Shown here piece by piece: positions 16,154 to 25,524 of a DNA stretch of 64,000 bases (within the stretch, counting starts at the first letter, position 1; every line of letters begins with the position of its first letter). A program made the translations under genes and the position numbers. Under the pieces are notes generated by a model. That model worked only from the letters and a program-made list of their open reading frames with translations. It made no database searches and was not told the origin of the DNA. Location of the stretch: assembly GCA_046350295.1 (NCBI GenBank), contig JAXMAR010000026.1, positions 41,291-105,290 of the forward strand, in the 5' to 3' direction. The DNA is from JAXMAR01 sp046350295. Its GTDB lineage: Bacteria > Planctomycetota > Planctomycetia > Gemmatales > Gemmataceae.

Positions 16154-16454
16154 GAGTTTTTCCTCTTGAACGCAGGGGGCAGTTCCGCCGCCCATCCCGC
16201 GTTCGCTACCATATCCTTTCGAAACAACAAGGCTACGGTCATTTCCCGAACCGCCGTGACGGCGGACATGTCTCCGGCGCCGTATCCTGCCGGCACCCGT
16301 CCACGCTACCCGAAAAAAACGTCCGTCCGTCAGGTTTTCCCGGAAACGCCTGACTGATCTCTGGCGGGAGCATCTTTCGGCTCCTCGCGAACCGGGGACA
16401 CGACGTTGGCAGACGCGGGTCCTCTCTTCCCTTCTGCCTTGAAAGGATAAACCC
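16154..16454. other. Intergenic region between divergent genes
   Basis: About 300 bases lie between the SBP56 gene and the calpain-like protease gene. Both promoters should be here. No clear -35/-10 pair, hairpin or small ORF was found. Confidence 0.4.
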
Positions 16455-18086
16455 ATGTTCCGTTTACGCTCACGATCGAACTCCGCTTCCCTTCCATCGC
16501 GTGCCTTCCGCCCGTCCGTCGAAGCCCTCGAAGACCGCGTCGTCCCCGCCCACCTGGGCGCCCTGGCGACAACGACCGCCGCGCCGACCTTCGCGCCGCC
16601 GAGCCTGCTGGCGAACGTTCCCGATACCGCTCAGGAGCCAGGCGACATGCATCTCGCCGAAAAGGCCTGGATTCAGGCCAATGTTCTCGATCCCGCCTTG
16701 CAGGCCCAGGCCCTCGCCGCCTTCAACGACGACTTCGCCATCGGCCGACTCGACATGCTCGACCTGTTCGGCATCGCACGGCTGGACGACGTCGTCACGG
16801 CCACGGAATTGGCGGACCTGCGGGCTCTCGTGGCCAATCCGGATGTCGTCCACATGCCGGACTACGTCGCCAATCTCGCCGGCAAGGTGGTCAACGGCGA
16901 TATGGGCAACTCGACGTATCAGTTCGTTCAAGTCTATTCGGGCACGGGTACGGGCTACGTCCGCACGAGCTACCTTGGCAACCTCGATGTCGACAGTCCC
17001 TCCTGGCAACTCGATCAACTGGTTGATAAATGGTTCCGCGGCGTCGACGCGCCCACGACCGGCTTCCGCTACGCCTATGACGGCAACGACTCTCTTTTCG
17101 GCGCCGGCATCCAGTACACCGACATCGATCAGGGCCAGCTCGGCGACTGCTATTTCCTGGCCGCCCTCGGCGATCTCGCCAACCAGTCGCCCCAGACGAT
17201 CCAGAACCTGTTCCTCGACAACCAGGACGGCACGTACACGGTCCGCTTCGGCAGCGCGACGGGGGCGGACTATGTCACAGTCGACCGTTGGCTGCCGATC
17301 ACGGCGAAGAACACCTTTGCCTACGCCAACGACGGCCAGGCGTTCAACTCCGGGTCCAACAGTCTCTGGGTCCCGTTGCTCGAGAAGGCCTACGCCCAGG
17401 TCAACCACTCCGGCTGGCTCGGCCGCGCGGATTCCAGCGACAGTTACGCCGCCCTCGAGAACGGCTTCTCCGGCGACGCCATGCGGCAGCTCACCGGCCT
17501 GACCGCTTCGAGAGACATCACGTTGACCGCGATGGAGAGCCAGACCCAGCTGCAAAACGCGGTGAGCGCCGGCGACCTGGTGTGCCTCAATACGCCGAAA
17601 AAGCCGAATACGACGTACATTGTCGACGGCATCAAGCTGGTCCGGGAGCACGTCTATTCCGTGCTCGGCTACGACGCTTCGACGGGCTTGTACACGGTAT
17701 TCAATCCGTGGAACGTGAACAAATCCGGCGCCGCCGTGGAGTTCCAGGTGAACTTCTGGCAAATCCAGCGCATGTTCGTTTCCTGGGATCGTGGCGACAA
17801 CCCCGAGAACGTGATCGATGGCAGCCGTGCCGCTGACTACGTGACGACGCAAACGCCCCTCTTCGGCGCCGCGGACGTCTCGAAAACCAGTGTCGCGGAG
17901 CACGCCGCACCGGCCCAGACCGACAACCTCAAGCCCGGGCAGGCCATGACCTCGGGACTCCGCGCCCCTGGCCCGAACGCCGTGGACGCCAATGTCACCA
18001 GCCTGTTCTTCGCCGAGGCGCACCAGCGCGCTCGCCACGCCTTCGACCCGCTGGCTGACGATCTACTCGTCATCCTGGGTTTGTGA
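16455..18086 (+). CDS. Calpain-family cysteine protease with planctomycete LEDR-type N-terminus
   Basis: The first ~35 residues are basic and end in RPSVEALEDRVVPA, a motif recurring at the N-termini of planctomycete extracellular proteins. The catalytic domain starts near residue 215. DIDQGQLGDCYFLAALGDLA holds the active-site Gln and Cys of clan CA calpains, EHVYSVLGYD holds the His, and YTVFNPWN holds the Asn. All three catalytic residues are therefore present. The ~200 residues before the protease domain are helical and unassigned. A 10-bp hairpin follows the stop. A role in processing envelope or secreted proteins is inferred. Confidence 0.85.
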   Translation: MFRLRSRSNSASLPSRAFRPSVEALEDRVVPAHLGALATTTAAPTFAPPSLLANVPDTAQEPGDMHLAEKAWIQANVLDPALQAQALAAFNDDFAIGRLDMLDLFGIARLDDVVTATELADLRALVANPDVVHMPDYVANLAGKVVNGDMGNSTYQFVQVYSGTGTGYVRTSYLGNLDVDSPSWQLDQLVDKWFRGVDAPTTGFRYAYDGNDSLFGAGIQYTDIDQGQLGDCYFLAALGDLANQSPQTIQNLFLDNQDGTYTVRFGSATGADYVTVDRWLPITAKNTFAYANDGQAFNSGSNSLWVPLLEKAYAQVNHSGWLGRADSSDSYAALENGFSGDAMRQLTGLTASRDITLTAMESQTQLQNAVSAGDLVCLNTPKKPNTTYIVDGIKLVREHVYSVLGYDASTGLYTVFNPWNVNKSGAAVEFQVNFWQIQRMFVSWDRGDNPENVIDGSRAADYVTTQTPLFGAADVSKTSVAEHAAPAQTDNLKPGQAMTSGLRAPGPNAVDANVTSLFFAEAHQRARHAFDPLADDLLVILGL

Positions 18087-18100
18087 CAGCGGGGCTATCC

Positions 18101-18130
18101 GAACAGCCGCGCGACTCCGTGCGGCTGTTC
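18101..18130 (+). terminator. Hairpin after the protease gene
   Basis: GAACAGCCGC-N10-GCGGCTGTTC is a perfect 10-bp stem with a 10-base loop, 15 bases past the stop. It lacks a T tract, so it may be a weak or factor-assisted terminator or an mRNA-stabilising structure. Confidence 0.5.
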
Positions 18131-18229
18131 TCATGCCCCCGCAGCACGCCGGCGACCAAACGCTTGTGCCGCGCCGCCCCGCGCCGTATCGTCAACTTCG
18201 GCGTCCCACTCCCGCACGGATCCCGCTCT

Positions 18230-18815
18230 ATGCAAAGACGAGGCGCCGGGCAGCATCACCTCGCTCGGCACGCTCAACTGCGTCTTCGGCACTCTGTTCT
18301 CCTTCTGCTGCCTGGCCTCCCTGGTCCGGCTCGCGGCCGGCGTCTCCCTGCTCCTCGGCGCTCACTTCGATAACGAGGAGCTCGAACGCTTCCTCGAAGC
18401 CGACATCCCCATGCACCAGGTCATCGAGTGGGGCACGACTTTCATCGGCAGCGTCGTCTTCATTCTCATGCTCGTCTCCGGCATCGGTCTCGCCAGCAAA
18501 CGCGCCTGGGGCCGCTCCCTCGCCGTCGCCAACAGCTTCCCGCTCATTCTCTTCGGGCTGGGCGTGGCCGCGTATAACCTCGGTATCGAAGCCCCCGCCA
18601 TCGTCCGCTTTCTGCGCGGCCGCGGCTTCGGCCCCGATGGCCCGCCCCCCGGCTTCGTCTGGATGCTCTACATCGCCATCAGCCTGGTGCTGCTCCTGGT
18701 CGTCTTCTACGCGGTCGTGACCATGACCGCCTTGATGAGCCGCCGCGTCCGCGAGTACTTCGAACGCTCCGCTTTCGGCTTCGACGACTTCGAAGACGAC
18801 TGGCCGCGCGATTAG
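18230..18815 (+). CDS. Polytopic membrane protein, one probable frameshift at the start
   Basis: Reading ATG at 18230 and dropping one A from the AAA run at 18234-18236 gives MQDEAPGSITSLGTLNCVFG, then a first membrane helix (TLFSFCCLASLVRL). This joins the open frame that continues to 18815. Uncorrected, the first in-frame ATG is 18411. Three further helices follow: FIGSVVFILMLVSGIGLA, SFPLILFGLGVAAYNLG and WMLYIAISLVLLLVVFYAV. The C-terminal tail is acidic (FGFDDFEDDWPRD). No family was recognised. It converges on thpR. Confidence 0.6.
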
Positions 18816-18825
18816 GCTCCTGGGC

Positions 18826-19398
18826 CTATCCCCCGAGTCGCGCCCGGCTCAAGACCGTGTAGATCGGTCCGTCGCGCGTCAGCTCGCTGGACATGACGTG
18901 CACTTCTCCGATCGTCGTCTCCCCACCCTGCCAGCTTTCCTTCTTGCGCAGCGCCGTCTCCAGCTCCAGTGCCCCTTTCTCGCTCTTGACCCGGCCCAGC
19001 GTCACGTGCGGCGTGTATTTCCTCTCCTCGCGCCGATAGCAGCCCAGCTCGAGCAGCGGCCTTTCCAGAGCGTCGTGTACGTCGATGACCGCTCGCTCCC
19101 CTTGCCCAACGCCGACCCAGAGGGTGCGCGGCCGCCGCAGATTCGGAAACGCCCCCACCTTCTCGATCGAAGCGGGGAATGATGGCAACGGCCCGGCCGC
19201 GTCCTGCACGGCGCGACACACGTCGTTGAGGTCGCGCTGATCGACCTCACCGAGGAAGAGCAGGGTGATGTGCAGGTTCTCCGGCTCGACCCACTTGACC
19301 TCGGCGCCGGAGCGGCCCAGTGTTTCCTGGAGCGTCACCAGTCTGGCGCGGATCTCTTGTCCCAGATCGAGAGCGATGAAGGTGCGAACGCGCGACAT
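18826..19398 (-). CDS. thpR: RNA 2',3'-cyclic phosphodiesterase (LigT/ThpR)
   Basis: The 190-residue protein has both HxTx motifs of the 2H phosphoesterase superfamily: HITL at His43 and HVTL at His131. The FIALDL start is typical of ThpR. These enzymes open 2',3'-cyclic phosphate at RNA ends and can run the 2'-5' ligation in reverse. It is divergent from rtcB, which joins 2',3'-cyclic phosphate to 5'-OH RNA ends, so the two act on the same kind of RNA end. ATG 19398 is chosen because family sequence (MSRVRTFIALDL) begins there. Confidence 0.93.
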   Translation of the reverse strand: MSRVRTFIALDLGQEIRARLVTLQETLGRSGAEVKWVEPENLHITLLFLGEVDQRDLNDVCRAVQDAAGPLPSFPASIEKVGAFPNLRRPRTLWVGVGQGERAVIDVHDALERPLLELGCYRREERKYTPHVTLGRVKSEKGALELETALRKKESWQGGETTIGEVHVMSSELTRDGPIYTVLSRARLGG

Positions 19399-19558
19399 GG
19401 GCCGCCTCGGTGATGGAGAGTTGCCCTCATTGTAAGCCGCGCGGGAAGGGCTCACTTACTCTTTGCTCGTTCTCCGCCCTTTCCGTCAAGCTTTCCACCG
19501 AACCGCTGCGCAACCACTCCTGTCTGCTTAGAATCAAAGACAGACAGGGAGACTCGCC

Positions 19559-21013
19559 ATGCCGAAAGAAACCTACTCCGGCCCGCTCGAGCAAGTCGAC
19601 GAGTGCTGCTGGCGCATCCCGAAGAGCTACAAGCCGGGGATGAAAGTCGACGGCCTCATCTTCACCAGCGAGAAGATGCTCGCCCAACTGAAGAAGGACC
19701 AGGCCCCCGAGCAGGTCGCCAACGTCGCCTTCCTCCCCGGCATCCAGCACGCCAGCCTCGCCATGCCCGACATCCACTGGGGCTACGGCTTCTGCATCGG
19801 CGGCGTCTGCGCCACCGATCCGGACGAGGGGGGAGTAATCTCGCCCGGCGGAGTGGGATATGACATCAACTGCGGCGTCCGCCTGATGCGCACCGGCCTC
19901 TTCTACCGCGACGTCGTCCCGCACGTGCGCCGCCTCGTCGACGCTCTCTTCACCAGCGTCCCCACCGGTGTCGGCAAGGTGACGCTACGAGTTCCGCGGC
20001 GGCGAATTGGACCGCATCCTCGGCGAAGGACCGCGGCACATCTCGTCGCGCGCGGCCTCGCGACGCAGAGCGACATCGACCCGCGAGGCCGCCAAGCCGA
20101 GATCGGCAGCCGATCCAGCAGGTCTCCGACCACGCCAAGATGCGCGGGGCCGAGCAATGCGGCACGCTCGGCTCGGGCAACCACTTCCTCGAGGTGCAGG
20201 TCGTCGACGCCATCTTCGACGAAGACGCCGCGAACGCCCTCGGCCTCGCCAAGGACCAGGTCTGCGTCATGATCCACTCCGGCTCGCGCGGCCTCCGGCT
20301 ATCAGGTCTGCGACGACGCCCTCGCCATGCTCCGCAAGGCCCCGGAAATACGGCATCGACCTGCCCGACCGCCAGCTCGCCTGCGCCCCGGTGAACAGCC
20401 CGGAAGGCCAGAAGTACATCGCCGCCATGCGCGCCGCCGCCAACTTCGCCTTCTGTAACCGCCAGCTCCTGATGCAGCAAGCCCGCGAGGTGTTCGCCGA
20501 TGTCTTCGGCGAGAGCTGGCAGTCGCTCAAGATGAGCCTCGGCTACGACGTCTGCCACAACATCGCCAAGTTCGAGGAGCACACCGTCGCCAGGCGGAAG
20601 AAGAAGGAAGGTGTGGGTCCACCGCAAGGGCGCGGTGCGCCTTCCGCCAGGGCATGGATGCCGCCGATGTACCGCGCCATCGGCCAGCCGGTCATCATCC
20701 CGGGGGACATGGGCCGCGCCAGCTGGGTGCTCGTCGGCCAACCCGGCAGCATGGAGCGAACCTTCGGCACGACCTGCCACGGCGCCGGCCGCGCCCTGGG
20801 CGCACCGCCGCCGTCAAGGAGGCCGCCAGCCGCCGGATCGACAAGGAACTGGAAGCGCGCCGGCGTGTCGCCCGCGCCCAGAGCCGCAAGGGCCTCGCGG
20901 AGGAGCAGCCGAAGGCGTACAAGAACGTGGACGAGGTGGTGGAGAAGTGGTCGATCAACGGCGGCATCTCGAAGGTGGCGCGGATGCGGCCGATTGGCGT
21001 GATCGAGGGGTGA
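19559..21013 (+). pseudogene. rtcB: RNA ligase RtcB, multiply frameshifted
   Basis: All RtcB landmarks appear in order but in changing frames. The clean N-terminus (MPKETYSGPLEQVDECCWRI) runs through SPGGVGYDINCGVRLMRTGL, whose Cys and Asp bind the catalytic metals. Later come GAEQCGTLGSGNHFLEVQV, MIHSGSRGLG and RQLACAPVNSPEGQKYIAAM. GDMGRASWVLVGQPGSMERT follows, then CHGAGRAL, whose His takes GMP, and finally RMRPIGVIEG. At least six single-base slips occur after about 19975. Every motif survives, so error in the sequence is far likelier than a dead gene. GGGAG ribosome-binding site before ATG 19559. Confidence 0.88.
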
Positions 21014-21107
21014 CCAAGAGCGTCACAGCTCGATGGTGCTCTAATTGCACGTTCTTTCAACGTAGATCCGCCGGCGGGAGGGCGTATCATGGCTCAAAGG
21101 GTGTTCT

Positions 21108-21409
21108 ATGCGTGCTGGCACGACCGATTATGCGGGAAATAGAGAAGCGGCATCCTCGCCCGTCTCGCCCAGCGACGCGAACGGCGACCTTTCTCCACGT
21201 ATGGCGGTACGTCTTAGAACGGGCCTTCAGCGAAGCGGACAAGGCACGCATGCACGATCTCGCCGTGCGCGGCAAAACGACGCGCTTCTCCCCGAAGAGA
21301 AGCAGGAAGCTTTTCCGCCTATGCGAAGGCGGGAAGCGTAATGGCGATCTCAAATCCAGCGAGAGCCAGACGCGTTATTACCAAGTTAAAGAAGGCGTCT
21401 CTTTCTTAG
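21108..21409 (+). pseudogene. Small helical protein upstream of HNH nuclease, frameshifted
   Basis: The reconstruction starts at ATG 21108 (AAAGGG upstream) and passes through ERAFSEADKARMHDLAVRG. A frame change leads to QNDALLPEEKQEAF, then YAKAGSVMAI with a basic tail ending in TKLKKASLS before TAG 21407. The pattern resembles short helical proteins that I remember encoded directly before HNH nuclease genes in planctomycetes. The HNH start lies six bases after this stop, so translation is probably coupled. It could be an antitoxin or accessory protein; that is a guess. Confidence 0.5.
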
Positions 21410-21415
21410 CACAAG

Positions 21416-21788
21416 ATGGACGCTTCCGCACTCGCCCGCCTGGTCTGGGAGCGCGGCTCACGCCGATGCGAGTATTTTCGCATGCCTCAGGACTATGATG
21501 ACTCCCTTCGGATTGACCACGTCATCGCGGTCAAACACCACGGCCGCACCACGGGCAACAGCCTCATGCTCAGGATTGCTTCTATTGCAATTCCTCAAAG
21601 GCTCGAACATCGGCGGGCTTTTCCATCCGCGACGCTGGTAGCAGCCTTGCCCATTTTTCGCTGGGAGGGGCGCCTATCTCCTCAGTCGAACGCCCATCGG
21701 ACGCGTGACCATTGATGTCCTTTGCATCAATGATCCGTTGCCGGGTCGAAGCTAAAGAGCACTGATCGCGGAGGCGTTTTCCCGTGAG
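21416..21788 (+). pseudogene. HNH endonuclease, frameshifted
   Basis: The clean first part reads MDASALARLVWERGSRRCEY with RMPQDYDD and RIDHVIAVKHHGRTTG after it. CEYFRMP corresponds to the first CxxC (second Cys altered or misread), and IDHV carries the HNH histidine. In another frame CFYCNSSKGSNIGG provides the second CxxC zinc knuckle and the Asn. A later piece, RTPIGRVTIDVLCINDPL, is a typical tail for this group. At least three indels are needed to join them. The role could be in a mobile or defence setting, but no partner besides the small upstream protein is visible. Confidence 0.65.
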
Positions 21789-21873
21789 ATGACACCTCGT
21801 TATGGCAGCTCGACTGGCTCCTGCGCCATGTCGCACCCGGCATCGCCTGGCGCAAGCCCGGTATTCAGACAAG

Positions 21874-21905
21874 AAAAAACCTCGCCAACCGGGTGGTTGG
21901 CGAGG
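21874..21905 (-). terminator. Rho-independent terminator of the small RNA
   Basis: On the minus strand CCTCGCCAACC, loop ACCC, GGTTGGCGAGG form a perfect 11-bp stem followed by six T residues and CTTG. Confidence 0.9.
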
Positions 21906-21958
21906 CCGAGAAGAGAAGAGGTCGCGAGAGACGCGGGCGTGCATTCCGCGTCTCCCAT
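21874..21958 (-). ncRNA. Putative small RNA, about 85 nt
   Basis: A strong promoter, a short body and an intrinsic terminator lie together on the minus strand with no credible ORF. From the 5' end there is a perfect 9-bp hairpin (GAGACGCGG, loop AATGCACGC, CCGCGTCTC). Next comes an unpaired pyrimidine run CCTCTTCTCTTCTC, then the terminator stem. The CU-rich linker is complementary to purine-rich Shine-Dalgarno sequences such as AAGAGAAGAGG. This suggests a trans-acting regulator that blocks ribosome binding (inference). An ATG just after the start would read a 52-residue frame through the terminator, which argues against coding. Confidence 0.6.
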
Positions 21959-21964
21959 GTCTCC

Positions 21965-21994
21965 TATTTAGCGGTCCGGCGTGGCCATTGTCAA
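21965..21994 (-). promoter_or_regulatory. Sigma-70-type promoter of the small RNA
   Basis: TTGACA (21989-21994) and TAAATA (21965-21970) on the minus strand are separated by 18 bases. Immediately upstream of the -35 lies an A/T-rich run (AAAAAATCTGATTATTTTTC), which resembles an UP element and stands out in this GC-rich sequence. Transcription would begin near 21958. Confidence 0.7.
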
Positions 21995-22134
21995 GAAAAA
22001 TAATCAGATTTTTTCGACGCCCTCCCAACCTGCCGCCGCGAGCCGTTCTTTTTCGGGATTGCACAAGATCCGCTCAACTTTTCCCGCGGGAACGCCGATG
22101 ATGGAAAGGCCCATCGCCGCGCAAGGAGGCGCGC

Positions 22135-22935
22135 ATGCCGCTCGGTCACCGCCAACGCGATTCGCTCTTCACGCGCTACCGCCCGCGCGTCGAGACGCTC
22201 GAGACGCGCCTGGCCCCGGCGGTCCTTCCCGCCCCTGCCCAAGCTCTCGATCCGCCCCAGCAACCGGATGCCGTGATTCAGGCCGACGCCTCCGCCCCGC
22301 AAACGGGCGACGCTCACAATACGCCGCCGGCCGCCGTCGATAGTAAGATCGCGCCGCCGCCGAAAGCGGCCGACCAAGTCTTCATTCTGCTCGCGCAAGC
22401 GCCGGCCCACGACTTCGGGAACCATTTCGCCTTCGACGCGAAGCGACACCTCCACCTTCGTCCCGTCGCCGCAAACGCCCCTTCAGCCGCAGTGGATCAT
22501 GCCGTCCAACGGCTTGCTGCTCGACGGGACTGCGACCGGTCCGGCGGACGACCTGCACGACGCGCCGTGGCTGTCCCCGGCGACAGGGACACGCTCAAGC
22601 CGCCGCCCCGGCGCCGCCGGTCAGGCGGCCCCCGCCGCCGAGATACAGGAAACGTCGCGAACCGGTGCCATCCGCGCCGCTCGCCACGAGTTGTGCGGCG
22701 CAGAAGCCGAATCACGACCAGCGCTTCCTGCTCCCTTTGCTTCGGAACAGAGCGCCTGGCATGACAGCCGGCGCCCGTATGGCGCCGGCGATCGTGGTCG
22801 CCGAGCACGCCGACGAGGAAACCGGCGCGCCAGCCGGCCACGCTCCTCGCATTCCTGCTGGCGCCTCACGCGGTCTTCGCGAGCGTGAGCGTCGAGAGGC
22901 GAAGAGCCAGCGACGCCTCGCGAGCGCCGCCACAC
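22135..22935 (+). pseudogene. LETR-motif secreted protein, frameshifted
   Basis: The N-terminus is basic and then reads RYRPRVETLETRLAPA, the same planctomycete N-terminal motif as in the calpain-like protease. A Pro/Ala-rich region follows. After about 22495 the frame changes at least twice: fragments include VVAEHADEETGAPA and a hydrophobic stretch LLAFLLAPHAVFA followed by basic residues, which looks like a C-terminal membrane anchor. The end is uncertain; a terminator at 22952 bounds it. The ATG at 22135 is preceded by AAGGAGGCGC. Function unknown. Confidence 0.5.
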
Positions 22936-22951
22936 CGGAGAGGAAACAAGA

Positions 22952-22979
22952 ACGGGACCCGAGCGGGTCCCGTTTTTTC
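22952..22979 (+). terminator. Rho-independent terminator
   Basis: ACGGGACCC-GAGC-GGGTCCCGT forms a 9-bp stem and runs into six T residues and CTTG, the same tail as the small-RNA terminator a kilobase away. Confidence 0.9.
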
Positions 22980-23029
22980 TTGCGCCTATTGCTTTTCCGC
23001 GCCAATCTTTCCAAAGCGGCGAACGCCGT

Positions 23030-24238
23030 TCACTTCGTCTTGCCGAACGAATAGAGATACTTGTCCGAGCGCAACAAGAGCGCCCCGTCCGACGCCACCG
23101 GCGACGCCAGGATCGTGTCGCGCAAAGCGTTCGCCGCCGCCACCTTCGGCTCCGGCGCCAGGTCGATCACCGACGCCTGCCCCTCCTCACTCACAACGTA
23201 GATGCGGCCGTCGGCCAGGAGCGGGCTCGCCGCGTAGGCGCCTTCCAGGCGTAGGTCCCAGAGCGCCTTGCCGCTGATGGCGTCGGCGCAGTTGAGGATG
23301 CCGCGGGCGCTCAGCGCGTACACCTTTCCCTCGTGGTAGATCGGCGAACTGTAGCCCGTCGGCAGCTTGGGGGATTCCCAGGCGATCTCCGCCTTGGCTC
23401 CCGCCGTTCCCGGCCGGATCGCCAGGAAGCGCTCCGCCGGCGAGAAGATCACGCCGTCACCGAAGGTCGGCGATGGCATCGGCTGGAACTTCTTGCTCGT
23501 CAGCGACCAGCGTTCCTTGCCGCTCGCCGGATCGAGCGCAAACAGTCCGCTCGCTCCTTGCAGAATGACCTCGTCCGCCTTGCCGTTGCGGATGACGATC
23601 GGCGTGACCCAGTTGATGTCGCGCGGCCGGTCGATGCGCCAGCGGTTCTCCCCGGTCTTGGTGTCGATGCCCGCGGCGAAGCTCTCGCCGTTGTTGACGA
23701 TGTCGACGATGAGCAGGTCTTTCCACAGCGTGGGGGAGGCGGCCATGCCGACGTAGTTGCCGACGGTCGGATAGTCGGTGACGAACGAGCGATACCATTT
23801 CAGGGCGCCGTCCTTGTCGAGGCAGAATAGATCGTTGGTGGCGAAAAGGGCGTAGATGTTCTCGCCGTCCGTCACCGGGGTCGGCGCCGCCATGTTGGTC
23901 TTGGGATGGCACAGGGTCGGGCTGGTCGCGGCGAAAGAGCGCTCCCAGAGCCGCTTGCCGTCCCTGGCGTCGAAGCAGAGAACGTGCAGCCGTTTTTCCT
24001 GATAGCCGGAGCAGGCGGTGACGAAGATGCGCCCCCCCGCGACGACGGGGTTGGAAAGCCCGCGGCCCGGCAGGGAGACCTTGAAGCGCAGGTTCTCCTT
24101 GTCGCTGAAGTTGACCGGAAGGCTCTTTTCGGTCGAGACGCCGCGACTGCCGGCGCCGCGGAACTGCGGCACGTCTTCGGCGCGAAGCGCCCCACCCAGG
24201 ACGAACAAGAGCGCGAGGCTCGAACAACGCTTGACCAT
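23030..24238 (-). CDS. PQQ-type beta-propeller repeat protein, exported
   Basis: The 402-residue protein starts with a signal peptide (MVKRCSSLALLFVLGGALRA). Several blades of the PQQ-binding-like propeller follow, each with the A/G-x-D-x-x-T/D-G-K-x-x-W pattern: DARDGKRLWE, DTKTGENRWR, DPASGKERWS and DAISGKALWD. No dehydrogenase catalytic residues are evident, so it is more likely a structural or interaction propeller than a quinoprotein enzyme. It lies 80 bases downstream of the HEAT/jelly-roll gene on the same strand, and such pairs recur in planctomycetes (recollection). ATG 24238 starts the signal peptide. Confidence 0.88.
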   Translation of the reverse strand: MVKRCSSLALLFVLGGALRAEDVPQFRGAGSRGVSTEKSLPVNFSDKENLRFKVSLPGRGLSNPVVAGGRIFVTACSGYQEKRLHVLCFDARDGKRLWERSFAATSPTLCHPKTNMAAPTPVTDGENIYALFATNDLFCLDKDGALKWYRSFVTDYPTVGNYVGMAASPTLWKDLLIVDIVNNGESFAAGIDTKTGENRWRIDRPRDINWVTPIVIRNGKADEVILQGASGLFALDPASGKERWSLTSKKFQPMPSPTFGDGVIFSPAERFLAIRPGTAGAKAEIAWESPKLPTGYSSPIYHEGKVYALSARGILNCADAISGKALWDLRLEGAYAASPLLADGRIYVVSEEGQASVIDLAPEPKVAAANALRDTILASPVASDGALLLRSDKYLYSFGKTK

Positions 24239-24318
24239 GGTCTCCCTCGACGAAGGTTGAGTCGATCTCTGCAGCGTGGGCATTCCAATCCATGCCCACG
24301 AAAGCCCAGGGTATGCGG

Positions 24319-25420
24319 TCACTTCTTCCCGCCCACGTGTCGCACCTCCGCGGGACCGCCCAGGGCGTCGCTCAGGCGCAGCTGAAACGACCAGCTCTGC
24401 GCCCACGGCTCCGTTTGTTCGTTCTGGCAGACCTTGATCAGCACTTCATTGCGGCCTGCCTTCAGCGTGCCTTTGCCGATGTGCTGATCCATCGTCATGC
24501 CGTGGTGGTACTCGTTGCGGAAGTAGATTTCCTTGCCGTTGAGATAAATGCGCAGCGCGTTGAAGCTGCCGGCGCGGACCTCGACCGGCTGTTCCCGTTC
24601 CGCTTCACGACTGCGTGGCCATAGACGACGGCCCCTTTCAACTTGCCGAAGACCTTGGTCAGATCGACGACCCCCATCGGCTGATCGGCTTCCGCCGCGC
24701 CAGCCGACCGGCTTTCTGTCCTGCTCTCGGAAGGTCGCCTTGGGGACCGCGCCCTCCGGGGATAGTGCTGAAGCCGACGTTCTGGACGTTGTCGAACGCA
24801 CCCGACAAGACCTGCCGCGTGATGAAGCCAAATTGCCGCGTGAGATCGACCTTCGATGCCGAGCTTGCCCAACTCTGGCCGCCTTTTGCACCTGGTCGGC
24901 GCCGTCGCGGTGCGCTGCGCCGCCTTTTGGCACGTGGCGGTCGCCGCCCTCGTTCATTTCCTTTTCCAGCAGCGTCTCGCCTTGCCAGCAGGACGGCGAC
25001 CGCCGGGCGGCGCAACCGCTCGCGGGGTCATCCAGCATCCTGCAGGAGACGTCCGGGGCGGCCGTGGATCGAGGCGAAACCAGGAAATCGTAGGCCAGGC
25101 GGCGGCCGGCCGCCGCTCCGCGGGGTGAAGCCGAGAGCGCTCGGCCGGCAAGCGTTTGCCTGGTTTCGCCGCCTTGTCTGCGATGGCCTCGGCGGCGGAG
25201 CGGATCCAGTTGGCGGCGATCGGCTTGGCGCCGTCGAGCCGCGGGCAAGACGTCGAAGAGGACATCAGCCCAGCCCGACCAGCGTCGGCGTTTTCGCTGC
25301 CGCGGCTGAAGCCCTTGCCTTCCTTGCCGACGCTCTTGATGGTGGTGACGAGATCCGGGTGACCTTGTCCTGTCCGGGCTTCATCCTGGTGAGGAAGACG
25401 AGCAAGAAACCGATGTTTAT
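24319..25420 (-). pseudogene. Helical-repeat plus jelly-roll secreted protein, frameshifted
   Basis: The C-terminal 80 residues are clean: NALRIYLNGKEIYFRNEYHH, then MDQHIGKGTLKAGRNEVLIK and VCQNEQTEPWAQSWSFQLR, a galactose-binding-like beta sandwich. Upstream, other frames give GPIAANWIRSAAEAIADKA, AYEWLVRLDP, PGMLDDPASGLRR and GFITRQVLSGAFDN, consistent with helical repeats of HEAT type. Six or so indels break it. The beginning is read from AAGGAG at about 25430 to an ATA codon at 25420 (probably a misread ATG) followed by NIGFLLVFL, a signal peptide. Confidence 0.6.
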
Positions 25421-25524
25421 GCCGTGTCCTTCTCCTTGAAAGAGTTGGCGCAGCGGCGGGGCGCTGGAATTGGCGTGCGGATGTCAAACCGTCGGACGCT
25501 TCCGGCTCCGAATGGGAAGACAGA

